From Epiperipatus broadwayi (lineage: Eukaryota; Onychophora; Udeonychophora; Euonychophora; Peripatidae): a DNA stretch of 64,000 bases. The notes under the pieces are model-generated. The model was not told the DNA's origin and ran no database searches. It worked only from the letters and a program-made list of their open reading frames with translations. The stretch lies in the NCBI GenBank assembly GCA_028023455.1, contig JAQFVV010012531.1, positions 250,001-314,000 of the forward strand, read 5' to 3'. This document shows, in pieces, positions 32,814 through 46,100 of the stretch. Position 1 is the stretch's first letter. Each line of letters begins with the position of its first letter. A program made the position numbers and the translations under genes.

Positions 32814-34867
32814 TGTAACGATATATAAATATGCCGTTACATTACATCGAAATAAAAACTTTTAAGTTTGCAAATAAAAATAAATGTATTAAAAAAAACT
32901 AAACGCTAAAATTAAAATGTTTGTTAAACATATATATTTGCACAGATGCAAAACTTTAAAAATACTTTTTAAAAAAAAAAACAAATATTTAAGTATTTGA
33001 ACGTACTTTTTTATAAAAAAAGTACAAGATTTAAAGATAAAATATTTTTGTAGATGGAAATGATTGTTTATTAATTTTCCAAAAGCTGTGTAATTAAAAA
33101 GTCAGATGAAAAATAGATAAGAGAATAAAGAGATTTTAGCTTGTCCAATGGAAGCAAATAAAGGCCCAGACCATAACGAAAAAAAATGGAAGTGATGTTT
33201 TTGTTCGTGGAATCCATAGGAGAACTATAAAAATGAAAATATTGAGTTCCAGTCAGTTCCAACTTGATTTTGTGAGAATAGCGATAAGACGCACATATCG
33301 TTCTCTCTCACTTATTTTAAAAAATGAAAAGACTGTGATACCAGAATGAACCAGCTAAGGCTACCTCCAGAATATCAGATGGGTCTTCCATGAAAGTCTT
33401 GGTGGGAATTGCCAACAGGAACCTGAGCTCTTCTACTATAAGCTAATATGAACTAAACAATTTTTAAATCATAAAAAAAAGAATAATTAAGAACTTTCAT
33501 CAGGGTTTGAAAAATTTAATAAACAAGCCAACTTAAATGTTAAAATGGACTCTTATCTGATTTTTGTAAGTTTCAAATCAATTAATAATGTTTAATTTTA
33601 TATGTTTTCCATTTGATAAAAATCATTTCCATTTATTATTTTATTTGTATTAATATTTATTGTTTAAATTTTAAATGAGGAAATTTAAGTTGGGTATAGA
33701 CGTTGCATAGATTCGTTAGCGGTTAATTATGTTGCTGTTTTTTAGTCAGTTGGAATATATAAGTCATCCATGTCACTGCGCCATCTTACGATGAATGCTA
33801 TTGGATTTTTTTGTATTCCCTATGCAATTGACGTTATCGATGATTTTGTATTTTGATTGTTTGTGTTTATTTTGAAATGTTTTTAACCGTGGAATCTGTG
33901 CAGCCGATCTATACTCAACAGTATAAAACAAATTGTATAAAATTCATCTGTGCAAATGTATCTAAATATTAAATTTAAGTCGGGCGTGAATGGTTATATA
34001 GATTTGTAAAGTTATATATATAGTTTAAGGGAAGGTAATCTTAGGTTATTTGTTTCGTAGTTAAATTGGGTCAATGGATTAGATGTATTGATGTAATTAG
34101 TAAATGTAGCAGGAGATCTGCTATGGGCAGGATTGCATATATATGTCACACACCTTCTGTTTGTCTATAGATGGGATTGTAAGTCAGCAAAAAAGACTGC
34201 AGTCCATTCCTATGGAGTTTTTTGTTTATTGTTCTACTCGCCAACAGATGTAGCATTCCTGTTGGTTGAGAGACAATGACTCCTCTAACTCTACTTACTG
34301 TTCAGATGTACATTCCTGACAGTGTAATATTTTTAGTTGTTGTATTCATGCTGCATTGAATACATCGATATATCCGATGGATTGACATTGGTTTGGCTGC
34401 GAACTTTTGGCCTAAGGTTAAAATAAGGGATAGAATATTTTCTTTTCAAATGCAGATCTATGTAGTCTATTCATACTCGACCCTTTAAATAAAATATTAA
34501 ACTCACTGCAATCTATTTAAATGTAAAATTAAAAGTTAATATAAAAATCTAAAAAATGTTAAATTTATTCCTCAAAATTTAAAATGATTCAAAATTTTAT
34601 ATGTGCATAAATAAATATTTTTATGTGTTAATTTCTGGCAGTGGCTTTTATTTTATATATATATTTAAGATATAAACTAAAGATATAGATTATTATCTTT
34701 GTGTCTCCACTGAGCTAGTGACAATGGCCTAATGACTGGAATCAACCAATATAAATTTTTTTTGACTTATGTATCTGCCTACTATATAAATTTTTCTAGG
34801 TTCAAATGCCTAGATGGCGCCCTTGTAGTGCAGATTACGTTAAGTCTGATTTCTCTGGATCGTTATA
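32814..34867 (+). repeat. Left 2.05-kb terminal direct repeat
   Basis: Paired with 35412-37454; TGTAACGAT start and ATCGTTATA end form a short inverted pair, as LTR ends do, although the final CA has become TA. Small open frames inside are chance. Confidence 0.75.
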
Positions 34868-35411
34868 ACTGGCTACGCAACTTGGGCCGATCTTTAATAA
34901 ACCACCGAGTGCTCTGAGAATTTTAAAAATAAATCACGCCCATAATATTTTTTCTGAAATGTGTAAATATATTTTTTGTATTAATGTAAAGTTATAGGTT
35001 GAATTGTGTTTTAAAAGTGCTGCCAGTAAGAAAAATTGTGCATATGTAAAAATAAATGTGAGGAATAAAACGTAATAATAAATATAAATCATAATTATTT
35101 TTTTTTTAAAAAAAGTCTTGTTTAAATTAAAATATAATCGTTCAACTTGCGTAAGTAATAGCTAAAAGTAGAAGAAAATAAATTTGGAAGGGAGAGGGGC
35201 AGAAATTTAGCTGGTAGAAAGGAATCAACAGTCAACTTTTTTTTTTCATTATATTTGTGTGTAATTACTGTTTTGTCTTTTAAAAAAAAGTTTTGTCCTT
35301 TTGAAATTTTCATATATAAACAATTTGTGTAATGTAATTACTAACACTAAGTAAATTCTTTTTTTTTTTTTTTTTAATGTTTTTGTTTTTTTTTGAGGAA
35401 GTTTACTGATA
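34868..35411. other. Short internal region of the second LTR-like element
   Basis: Begins ACTGGCTACGCAACTTGGGC, the position of a primer-binding site, though no tRNA match could be judged. It ends with TTTTGAGGAAGTTTACTGATA before the right repeat, a poor polypurine tract. The rest is A+T rich with T runs and is non-coding. Confidence 0.5.
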
Positions 35412-37454
35412 TGTAACGATATATAAATATGGCATTACATTAAATTGAAATATAAACTTTTAAGTTCGCAAATAAAAATAAATGTATTAAAAAAAACTAA
35501 ACGCTAAAATTAAAATGTTTGTTAAACGTATATATTCGCACAGATGCAAAACTTTAAAAATACTTTTTAAAAAAAACAAATAAATAAGTATTTGAATGTA
35601 CTTTTTTATAAAAAAGTACAAGATTTAAAGATAAAATATTTTTGTAGATGGAAATGATTGTTTATTAATTATCCAAAAGCTGTGTAATTAAAAAGTCAGA
35701 TGAAAAATAGATACAAGAATAAAGAGATTTTAGCTTGACCAATGGAAGCAAATAAAGGCCCGGACCATAATGAAAAAAAATGGAACAGTGAGGTTTTTGT
35801 TCGTGGAATCCATAGGAGGACCATAAAAAGAAAAATATTGAGTTCCAGTCAGTTCCAACTTGATTTTGTGAGAAGAGCGATAAGACGCACATATCGTTCT
35901 CTCTCACTTATTTTAAAAAATGAAAAGACTGTGATACCAGAATGAACCAGCTAAGGCTACCTCCAGAATATAAGATGGGTCTTCCATGAAAGTCTTCGTG
36001 GGAATTGCCAACAGGAACCTGATCTCTTCTACTGTAAGTTAATATGAACTAAACAATTTTTAAAATCATAAAAAAAAGAACAATTAAGAACTTTTGTCAG
36101 GGTTTGACAAATTTAATAAACAAGCCAACTTAAATGTTAAAATGGACTCTTATCTGATTTTTGTAAGTTTCAAATCAATAATGTTTAATTTTATATGTTT
36201 TACGTTTGATAAAAATCATTTCCATTTATTATTTTATTTGTATTAATATTTATTAAATTTTAAATGAGGAAATTTAAGTTGGGTATAGATGTTGCATAGA
36301 TTCATTAGTGGTTAATTATGTTGCTGTTTCATAGTCGGTTGGAATATATAAGTCATCGATGTCACTGCGGCATCTTACGATAAATGCTATTGGGTTTTTT
36401 TGTATTCCCTATGCAATTGACATTATCGATGATTTTGTATTTTGATCAGTTGTGTTTATTTTGAAATGTTTTTAACCGTGGAATCTGTGCAGCCGATCTA
36501 TACTCAACAGTATAAAACAAATTGTATAAAATTCATCTGTGCGAACATATCTAAATGTTAAATTTAAGTCGGGCATGAATGGCTATAAAGATTTGTAAAG
36601 TTATATATATAGTTTAAGGAAGGGTAATCTTAGGTTATTTGTTTCGTAGTTAAATTGGGTCAATGGATTAGATGTATTGATGTAATCAGTAAATGTAGCA
36701 GGAGATCTGCTATGGGCAGGATTGCATATATATGCCACACACCTTCTGTTTGTCTATGGATGGGATTGTAAGTCAGCAAAAAGGACCACAGTCCATTCCT
36801 ATGGAGTTTTTTGTTTATTGTTCTACTTGCCAACAGATGTAGCATTCCTGTTGGTTGAGAGACAATGTCTCCTCTAACTCTACTTACTGTTCAGATGTAC
36901 ATTCCTGACAGTATAGTATTTTGTGTTGTTGTATTCATGCTGCATTGAATACATCAATATATCCGATGGATTGGCATTGGTTTGGCTGTGAATCTTTGGC
37001 CTAAGGTTAAATAAGGGATAGAATATTTTCTTTTCAAATGCAGATCTATGTAGTCTATTCATACTCGACCCTATAAATAAAATATTAAACTCATTGCAAT
37101 CTATTTAAATGTAAAATTAAAAGTTAATATAAAAATCTAAAAAATGTTAAATTTATTCCTCAAAATTAAAATGATTCAAAATTTTATATGTGCGTAAATA
37201 AATATTTTTATGTGTTAATTTCTGGCAGTGGCTTTTATTTTATATATATATTTAAGATATAAACTAAAGATATAGATTATTATCTCTGCATCTCCACTGA
37301 GCTAGTGACAATGGGCTAATGACCGGAATCAACCAATATAATTTTTTTTTGACTTACATATCTGCCTACTATATAAATTTTTCTAGGTTCAAATGCCTAG
37401 ATGGTGCCCTTGTAGTGCATATTATGTTAAGTCTGATTTCTCTGGATCGTTATA
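35412..37454 (+). repeat. Right 2.04-kb terminal direct repeat
   Basis: Same sequence as 32814-34867 with scattered differences and small indels. The frames at 35665-35907 and 35742-35945 are mutual shadows in repeat DNA. Confidence 0.75.
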
Positions 37455-40400
37455 ATATATATATATATAAAGTTGAAAGAAAAAGTAGAAATAAATATAG
37501 ACAAAAAACTTTTGTAGACATTTGCTATATTACACTGGAGTAAAAGTTAAGGATTAAATAATTTTGAATTTAAAATTATTTTATTATAAATTAAATATTT
37601 AAAAAGATCTAATTAATATTTATTAATTCTCATTTTAAAATTAAAACAAGCATGTTTTATGTTACAATAGATATACTGGTAATTATAAAATTCCACTCTC
37701 TATTTTGATTAGCAATTTTTTTTCCAATTAAAGCTTATATAATATATTTTGATAAAAATGTTTCAAAGTTGTTTTTCAAAAAATAAAAGTGAATTGAAAA
37801 GAGTCATTAACTTTTTTCAATCAAGATAAGAAAAACATTTTTAATTACTGTATATCTCCCTCCCCCCATTCTGACTATAAAAGATTGAGAAAAAGATTAG
37901 TTTTTACAATTTTACAGATTATGACAAGTTAGTACTACTATGAAGTTATAACTGAAGGCAAGACAGTGGATCCAGCTACTACTACTACTAGTTCACTACA
38001 GTAGAATTTGGATTCACATGGAAACAAGATCCAGCTTTTATGTTTTCATAGTTCATATTAGATAGCATAGAGACTGAAGGAAGCTCACTGCAAGTCAACC
38101 ATTACATGACTTATGCCTTTTGTGAAAATGACAATAGACTGGTCTACTCTTTAGAAGGGACCAACTTATTCAGAAAGGCCATCAGCTTGCTGAAAAATTA
38201 ATTATACATATTCTGTTTTATTTATATGCAGAGAATCTCAGATAAATGTACTGCATCATAAGTATATAAAGTGCCACTGGTGAATTACTTTAAATAATTC
38301 CTTGAAAGTGGCATTTAAAATCTAACATTTAAAAGTAAAATAAGTAAATAATTTTTCCTTGAATTAACATCTAAAAAACAAATGATTGATTCATAGACCA
38401 TTTTATTTTGAAAAAAGAAAGTAAACTTCAAAAAATATTTTTAGATTAGGGGAAAAACATGTTGGAGTATTTTTAAGAGACATTTATAGTAAATCAAGAG
38501 TAAACTGTCAAAGATGTGATATTAATTTTATTAATGCAGACTTTTTCTTATGTAGAACATCTTTTGTGATATATTGTAGTGCTTATTTTTATTTGTTACA
38601 AAATATTATTCATATTCTGTACCAATAATTAGATATTGTAATAATATTGTATTGCTAATATTTTTGTTTAAAGCAATTTAAATAGACAACTTCAGTTTTT
38701 CTAAATTCTTGGAATTGAAGTTATGTTATCATATTTATCTTTGAATTAGATTATGTAAATTTTTATCAATTAGCTCTGTGTTTTTCCATGGCAGTCTGGT
38801 ATCATTATCCTACATTTTTTATTCTGGGCAAAATATTTATTAAATGTCAATATTTCAAATTTATGGCTTAGCCATCAAAAACCTTTACTATGACAATAAA
38901 GACTTTTTAACTTTCTCAAAAACAATTTTTTCATTATTGTTATGTTTAAGAAAAAAATTGAGCACCAGAGCTGATCAATCTGCAGTCATAATATATAAAC
39001 ATCTGCCATTCGACTATTACATTAAACATCTAAATTATACATGAACATTAAAAATAATAGATTCCATTTACAGGATCTTTTCTTTATTTCTTTATAATTT
39101 TTTATCTCTTTGTAATTCTTTCTATCTTTTCTCTCTATTTCTTCTCACTCCAATCCTCATTTTTTCCCTTTGATTCAAATGCCTATATGCATAAATTTAA
39201 TAGTCTTATACATAAGCAAATAGTGTAATATCCTGAATCTTTCCCTTATTTTATTAACTGCTTGATTATCAATAGGATCAGACTTTTAAATAATATAGCA
39301 GTAATTTTGTTTAATTTTACATCTAGTGATTGTAGTAGAGAAAAGTTTTCAAGATTATTAAACTAATAGTATTTATAAATAAATAAGCACTAAACTTCCA
39401 TTTTACATTTATCGTACTCTAAGTTAATGAATAAACTTTACACCCATAAATTTATTTTTTTATTTTATGTAAATGATTACAATTAATTTATAATCCTGAG
39501 ATAAACCATTAGTTAACATTATTTTTAAAATTGCTAGCCTTAGGTTAAATTTCAGATTAATTTATATTTAATTAGTTCTTTGAGTAAGAAATATTATATT
39601 AGAAAATATTTACTTAAAATATATTAAAAGTACTAGCACACATGAGAAATATACTGAGAAATTTATTTCAAATTTTATATATTGTTTAAGTATGAAATAG
39701 TATTAACATTTGTTTTATGTGGATATAGGTTTGGTAATCACACTTCCACATAGAACATTTGTCTCAACCACTTGTCTTAGCTCTTGTTAATCACAAAGTC
39801 ATGAGAACCTTTTATTATTGCTTTCAAAAGTGTGCTTCAAGATTTTGGGTCTGTCTCAGCCCCTTATTTGGATTATCATAAAATGTCACTGCTTGTGAAT
39901 TTTAAAATTTGAATTATCTTAGATTATATATTTACTGACATAAAAAATGGAATTAAGATATGAATAGAATCATGACTAAATCAATGATTTTGAGTTAATA
40001 AACCCATCAAATAAACCAAATGATTTATAAATCTCTCACAACTATATTTTAAAAATCTATAAGTATTATTATAATTAAATACTATCAAGCTGTTATCATC
40101 ATTTGATAATTAGGAAATGATTTGTTTATCTTTTGGATGTTTCTTTTCATTTTTTTCTCTTTCATTTCTTCTTCTAGTTATTATTTAGTTAGTTGCTCAA
40201 AGAGTTGTGGTGTTTAAGCACCAAAGTAACAGAGTGAGCACAACTACTTCAATTAATATCAAACAGATTTGTATTTAATGTCTTTATATGACAGTTGATT
40301 CAGAAACCTTTAGCTGAGTCACTGCCCCAGTCAGGATAATAACCTATTATTCCTTTGTTCCTCAAAAGCATTTGAAATCCAATCACTCCATGATAATCAT

Positions 40401-42190
40401 CTTCTTTTGCAATCACTCTTTCTGAGCATTATATACTATAAATTGTAATACGTGGATGTAAAAATAAATGTTATAAGTATAAAATTAATCATTTAAGTGT
40501 ATCTAATTTAATAAACGTAAAACTGTAAAGTATAATAATTTTTGTTACTTAATTATAGTTACACTGACTTTTAAAATAACAACAATGATCATTATCAAAA
40601 CAATAAAAAAAAAGAAATGATAATAATAAATTAGAAAAAATTAACAACTGCATATACCCCTGTTCGAATCATTAATGTAAATAGAAATATAATAGATAAA
40701 GTTAATTATAAAATTAAACTCGGATATGCATATTAACTTAATATTCAAAAAATATATATGCCTTTGTAATTGAAAAAAATATATTTTAACAAAAGTGGAT
40801 CTGAAACATGGATGTTTAATAAAAGACATAGATTCTTCTTACTGTTCAATGAAGTTTACAAAAATGTATATTGGGAATAATAAACAAATATTAATGTAAT
40901 TGAAAAAATTAAACGGCTAAATAGAGTTTGATTGGACATGTTTCTAAAAAGGCTGACAATAGATAGTTTGAAATCTTGAACTAAATCACAAAATAATATT
41001 TAAAAAACTAGGAAGGTTTCTGGACTGATGCAGAGAAGCTATAGTTTTCAACCGTAAACAGCTAACTTATTAGCTACAATAAAAACTAAAAATTTATCTT
41101 TTATGATTGCTGCATCTAAAACCATTATTGAATCATAAGTTATTGTTCTGGTTGACGGAGACAGTGAGAAAGTTAATGACGGAAATCAAAGGTTTATTAT
41201 ATTAACAGTAGTAATTCCTTATATATTATTATATTCTAGAGACATCTAAGTAAGAGCTGCAATTAATGAATACCAGAAACTATGCTAAAGATCTGCTTGC
41301 CTAATATAGACAAAATACTACTAATTTGAATATATATTATTCAAAAACTTATCTAAAAAATTTTAACGGTGATGATTAACCTTTTACAATAAATAAATTG
41401 TTTGTAAACGCATTTGTAAACTTAGAGGGAAAAACCTTCAATAAATTAGTCGGTTGCTGTTTTCTAGGCAAAATAAGAGAATAAAAAATATTTTCTTGAA
41501 GGATGAAAAATCTCTGGAATTAGACATTTCTAATTATAGATGCTTTATCTGTTATTATTTTTTCACCAAATGGCTCTGTAACATATATGATTATTGATAA
41601 TGCAGATATTGCATGAAGTCTAAGAGAGTCATGTAATATTATTTTTACATTAACATGATTAGAATTAAAGAATTTCTATAGTATAGATAATGCTTTATTT
41701 TTTCTCACATTATATTATAGGTATATGTTGAAAATAATAAGAAGGGATTGAAAGCAAAATGTTTGGGTGAGAACAAACAGGTATCTATAATATCATTCAA
41801 AAAATTAAGAGATTGAAATGAAGCTGGAATGGATTATTGTTAAAAGAGTTGGTAATAAGGGGTCAGTGGAAATCTTAAGCAGATATCAAAAAATTGTAAA
41901 AGACCTAGAAAAACATATGTGATATGAATGAATGAAATAAGAAAATTTGTTGTTGTCATATTATGGTGCTGATAATGATTGAAAATGATGTCATAATGTA
42001 AATATTGATTTGTAAAATACTTTATAGATTATGTTGAAATATTCTAGCTGTTAGTTCATTGCCAACTGATGTCTGTTATAAGAGATTATAAAATTTTAGA
42101 AAAGTTGATTATTTTAATGTATCTCAAATTTTGTAAATTATATTTTCAGCAATTTTATTATCTGCTTTGTTAAAGTGTGTTAATTTATTT
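37455..42190. other. No gene recognised
   Basis: A+T-rich intronic DNA. A short CTA trinucleotide run lies near 37977. At 41800-41900 a short stretch (for example a Trp-rich reading around TGAAGCTGGAATGGATTATT) recalls the C-terminal end of RTE-type LINEs but is too weak to call. Confidence 0.5.
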
Positions 42191-42191
42191 A

Positions 42192-42830
42192 TTTTTATAG
42201 ATATATTAAACAACCTCCATACTTCCCTATTCTTTTTAAATTCATGTAAATAAAGATAACAATTAAAGACAAAGACCCCCCAAGATGCATTTCATGCTGA
42301 ACCAACACTCATCAGTTGGCCCAGGTCACTATCTCTCCTATATATTTCTATTATCTACAGTAAATTGTTACATTTTTAGTTACCATTATCAAACTCACTC
42401 CACTCACAACTTTGACACCATCCACCTCAGATAAACACAATAATGAATATTACTAATCATTTTTTAAACTAGAGATTATCTTTAGCACAGATATAAACTT
42501 TAAACCTCAGTTAAGGATTAATATATCTGAATTTTTAATTTTAAACATCCAGACACATGGAGTTATTCACCTTTCTCTTTTCCATGTGTAATATCTTTAT
42601 AGATATATTTAACAATCTCCATACTTTCCTATTCTTTTTAAATTCATATAAATAAATATAACAATAAAATATAAAACAGATATATTAATCTTTACTGCAG
42701 TTTAAAGCTTATATTTGTGCTAGAGATAATCTCTAGCTTAGAAAATGATTAGTAATAATCATTAGTGTATTTATCTGAGGTGGATGGTGTCAAAGTTGTG
42801 AGTGGAGTGAGTTTGACAATGGTAAATAAA
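42192..42830. repeat. Nested repeat cluster of the FB-A family
   Basis: Direct repeats 42192-42268 and 42594-42668 share TAGATATATTwAACAA and CTCCATACTT. Between and around them, arms 42380-42515 and 42675-42828 are reverse complements (CTCCACTCACAACTTTGACA and complement). GCTGAACCAACACTCATCAG at about 42298 is the FB-A core also seen near 2115. Confidence 0.75.
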
Positions 42831-43151
42831 AATGCAAAAATTTATTTATTTTGTAACAGATTGTGTTTGAAATATGCATCATCTACAATCATCTTTATCT
42901 TTCACCATCATCTAAATGCCATGACCCAATCATTGAAATAAATATATTTGAATACTAGAGCCATAGTTCCACTCACACACTATTAACATAAGATAACTAA
43001 AGAAAGATTCTTTATAATTGATACTTTTTTTCCCATGATAAATGATTTTATCCACATGACCAATCTAAATACCTGATCAAATAAATCAAGATATTTGTGA
43101 TAACAGACTAACTTTATACAAATCTTATGTACTAAATGCTATTAAGAAAAG

Positions 43152-43849
43152 TACAATTACAAAAAAATCAAGTTGTCTGTCACATGACCTAATTTAATAA
43201 GCTTGTATTACAATATTATATATAGTGCTTGCAAATAAGCTCTTAACAAGTTTTGCAGAATAGCCCCAACCCTAAACTGATTTCTGCTACTGCATTCCTC
43301 AGTGAGGTGCTAGGATATTCAAGCATTAGATTAAAAAATGCCAGGATAATCCCAGCACTTTATCTAATGGATAACTATTAAGTAGAAAATCTGAAATTTT
43401 CACACATTCATATGTCGTCCAATCCAGTTATCTAACTTAAATAGCCAAATGGGACTGAACCAAGCTCAGATACACCATATATTAATAATTTAGCAATATA
43501 AAATCACCAAAGCCTTAACAGCAAAAAATAAAATTACAAAGAAATCAAGTCACATGTCACATGATCGAATTTACCAAACTTGTATTACAGATATTATATA
43601 TAGAGCTCACAAAACTCGTTTCAGTCCCATATGGCTATTTAAGTTAGATAGCTGGATTTGAAGACATATGAATGTCTGAAAGTTTCAGATTTTCTAAATA
43701 ATAGTTATCCATTAGATAAACTTTTGGACTTGTCCTTGTAATGCTGAATATCCTAGTACCTCAGTGAGGAAGCCAGTAGCAGAAATCAATCTGCGGTTGG
43801 GGATAATCTGCAAAGCTTGTTAAAAGCTTATTTACAAGATCTATATATA
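43152..43849. repeat. Composite foldback with internal direct repeat
   Basis: Long arms 43226-43466 and 43603-43849 are diverged reverse complements (CTCAGTGAGG, TAATGGATAACTATTA and GCCAAATGGGACTGAACC regions pair). A direct repeat of about 78 bp (43152-43231 and 43529-43605; AATTACAAAGAAATCAAGT then CACATGAyC) precedes each arm. Confidence 0.8.
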
Positions 43850-44439
43850 ACATTAAAAGAAAGGATGAGAGAGTGACCTCTTAAATGGCAATGTTCTTTT
43901 ATAAATTTACAGGTTTTCTTCAAATGGTCTTTCTTACCACAGCGATAACATATTCAGTCATTGTGTGTAATTCTGCAATTTGAACTTTCAGCTTCCACTT
44001 TCTATGCATTGTACATGAATAATATATATATTCTTTATATTTTTTCCTTGTGCAATTAATTTTCATATTTATTTCTTACATTTATTATTTGTTTGTATTA
44101 ATCATGCTAAAGTTATTCTCCATATGTTTTGTATATGATTAATATATATATAAGCTTATCTTTTTTATATAATTATTTTAAAATATTATGACTCTTTTAA
44201 ATAACTTCTCATACAGGTTCTGCTTGTTTTTAAAGTTATTCTACTTTGTTTTATATTCATTGTTTGTTTAATAAATTATGCAAATATAATCATAATTTAA
44301 AACTACAAATTAAACTATAGAATTATTTCATACCAAAAGATAATGCAAATCAATTTTTTTTCTTAATGTTGAAGTATAACATTACTATTCAGTGCCATTT
44401 CTTAATCAATCAGCATTTTCTTAATATTTCATTAGTAAT

Positions 44440-44512
44440 ATTTACTAAGGCTGTAACCTCGAGAATGTGCATGTAAAAATGTGATAGTAGGGACCTCTAC
44501 AGGTCTTAATCA
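44440..44512 (-). repeat. Dispersed repeat, family D, copy 2
   Basis: Reverse complement of the 17260-17330 repeat: GGCTGTAACCTCGAGAATGT then GATAGTAGGGACCTCTACAG. Confidence 0.7.
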
Positions 44513-44701
44513 CAAGCTTACACTTTAGAAGAAAACATTAAAATTTTAAAATTTTAATGCAGGTAGTCACTATTTAAAATATCTTCATTTCTATTTTAAG
44601 ATTGATTCATTATTTGAATATTTAATGGGAAGTTGAGATTGTTTTCACTTTTCCATTACTCCTAGTAAGTTTTCTTGATTTATATTTTTCATTTCTTACT
44701 A

Positions 44702-44853
44702 AAGATTGTGGAAATGGGATGGAGTAGAATGTGGGAAAACTTAGATTGGGGAATGGAAAATAAAATGGCTAACAGGTTTCTCTGGGCATAATTGCTAAGA
44801 GATTCTTGACTTCGTTTAAGGAGAAGCTACAGTACATCACATCGCATTACATG
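44702..44853 (+). mobile_element. 5'-truncated LINE-A tail
   Basis: AAGATTGTGGAAATGGGATG to GCTACAGTACATCACATC matches the last 150 bp of LINE-A copies at 15909 and 51060. Confidence 0.8.
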
Positions 44854-46100
44854 ATTTGAATATTTTTTTTTTTTGTATAGAAATAAATATGAGCACATTT
44901 TTCTTTTTTAGATGAATCCAGCTATAAGTCATGTATATTTTGTTGACTTTTTCTTTTAGAAGATTAAAGTGGAGTTCATTATTCAATTATACACTCACAT
45001 GTATTATTTTCCTATTCCTGTTGTATGTGCAATCCCTTTTCTAATTTTTAAAACGGTACTGATTTTATTATATATGAGAACTTTTCAAGACATTTTTATT
45101 TTAGAAATATAATGAATTTTCTGCTGCAAGAAAATTTGTTCTTTTGGGCTCTTATTTTATTTAGAACTGTGTACTGATTATCATATATAGTCAATAATAA
45201 AACATACAACTTAGCAAGCTTAAAAAATAAAAGTCTAAAGAAAAAATATTACTCAAAAATGTACCATTTTCAAGACAATTCTTATATGCTTTTCTCAAGA
45301 AAAAAGTAAATCCTCCCCCAATAATGACCGATCAGAATTTCTAATTTTTCAGTTATTAGATATACAAAGGTTAAAAGTTGCCTTTTTTCACAAAAAAAAA
45401 ACTAAACATTTCTTGTAAAAACTTATTTTTAAAAATCTATTGAAATCAAGAAATATAATTTTATCATTATTTTTTTGTATGACTACAGTGACATAACGTT
45501 TTCTTGCTTTCTTGATTTTGAACTTTTTAATGGTCGATCTATGTTCTTATTTAACAGTGGTATTGCTTATTTATAGAAAACTATTTGTAAAGAGAAGCAA
45601 GCATGAAAATAATCCACTTGTAGAGACTCTCATTCTAGTGTTAACAATGTTTTTGGATTCTTCTGTGGCAGTAAAAAATTCTCAGATTTGATTTTGGTAA
45701 ACTGTTTAGATAAATTAAAATTTTTACCTGCTATTCATAATGCAATATCAGAAATGTCTGAAACAGTTTCAGAATAACAAGTGGAAGTTGTTTCATTACA
45801 TGAAAATGTACTATAATAATCAACAAATAATTTGTCATTCTAATTCTGTATTTCCATTGAGAATGGGATTTCTCTATTAAAAGATAAACTTAATTCTATG
45901 GAAATGAAAATTTTCTATTTAAATTGTAACAAAAGATGGTGCATAAACTTTATATTGCATATATCAGTGGTGATTTGGGAAATGCTTTTTGTACAAACTA
46001 TAAATCAAATGTTCCTGATTTTGTTGTAGTTCATTTTAAGTCCATAATTTGATCAAACAGATTTAAAATTTTCTTAACTGTGTCTCATATTTTTGCCCAC
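44854..46100. other. No gene recognised
   Basis: A+T-rich DNA; it could include the unrecognisable 5' part of the LINE that follows. Confidence 0.45.

Larger units (their letters stand above)
32814..37454 (+). mobile_element. Second LTR-like element with almost no internal region
   Basis: Two direct repeats of 2054 and 2043 bp (32814-34867, 35412-37454) begin TGTAACGATATATAAATATG and end GGATCGTTATA, enclosing 544 bp of non-coding DNA. TA microsatellite lies directly left (TATATATATATAT) and right (ATATATATATATA). The repeats differ by many scattered substitutions and small indels, more than the LTRs of the 9248 element, so it is older. There are no coding domains. It fits a non-autonomous LTR element, but recombination between two solo repeats cannot be excluded. 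Confidence 0.6.

Noticed and set aside
35665-35945. Frames of 67-80 codons on both strands in the second LTR-like repeat
   Set aside because: The frame is disrupted in the sister repeat at 33071-33262 and the two strands shadow each other.
41700-42000. Possible RTE-type LINE C-terminal remnant
   Set aside because: Only a few residues resemble the family; not supportable without an alignment.
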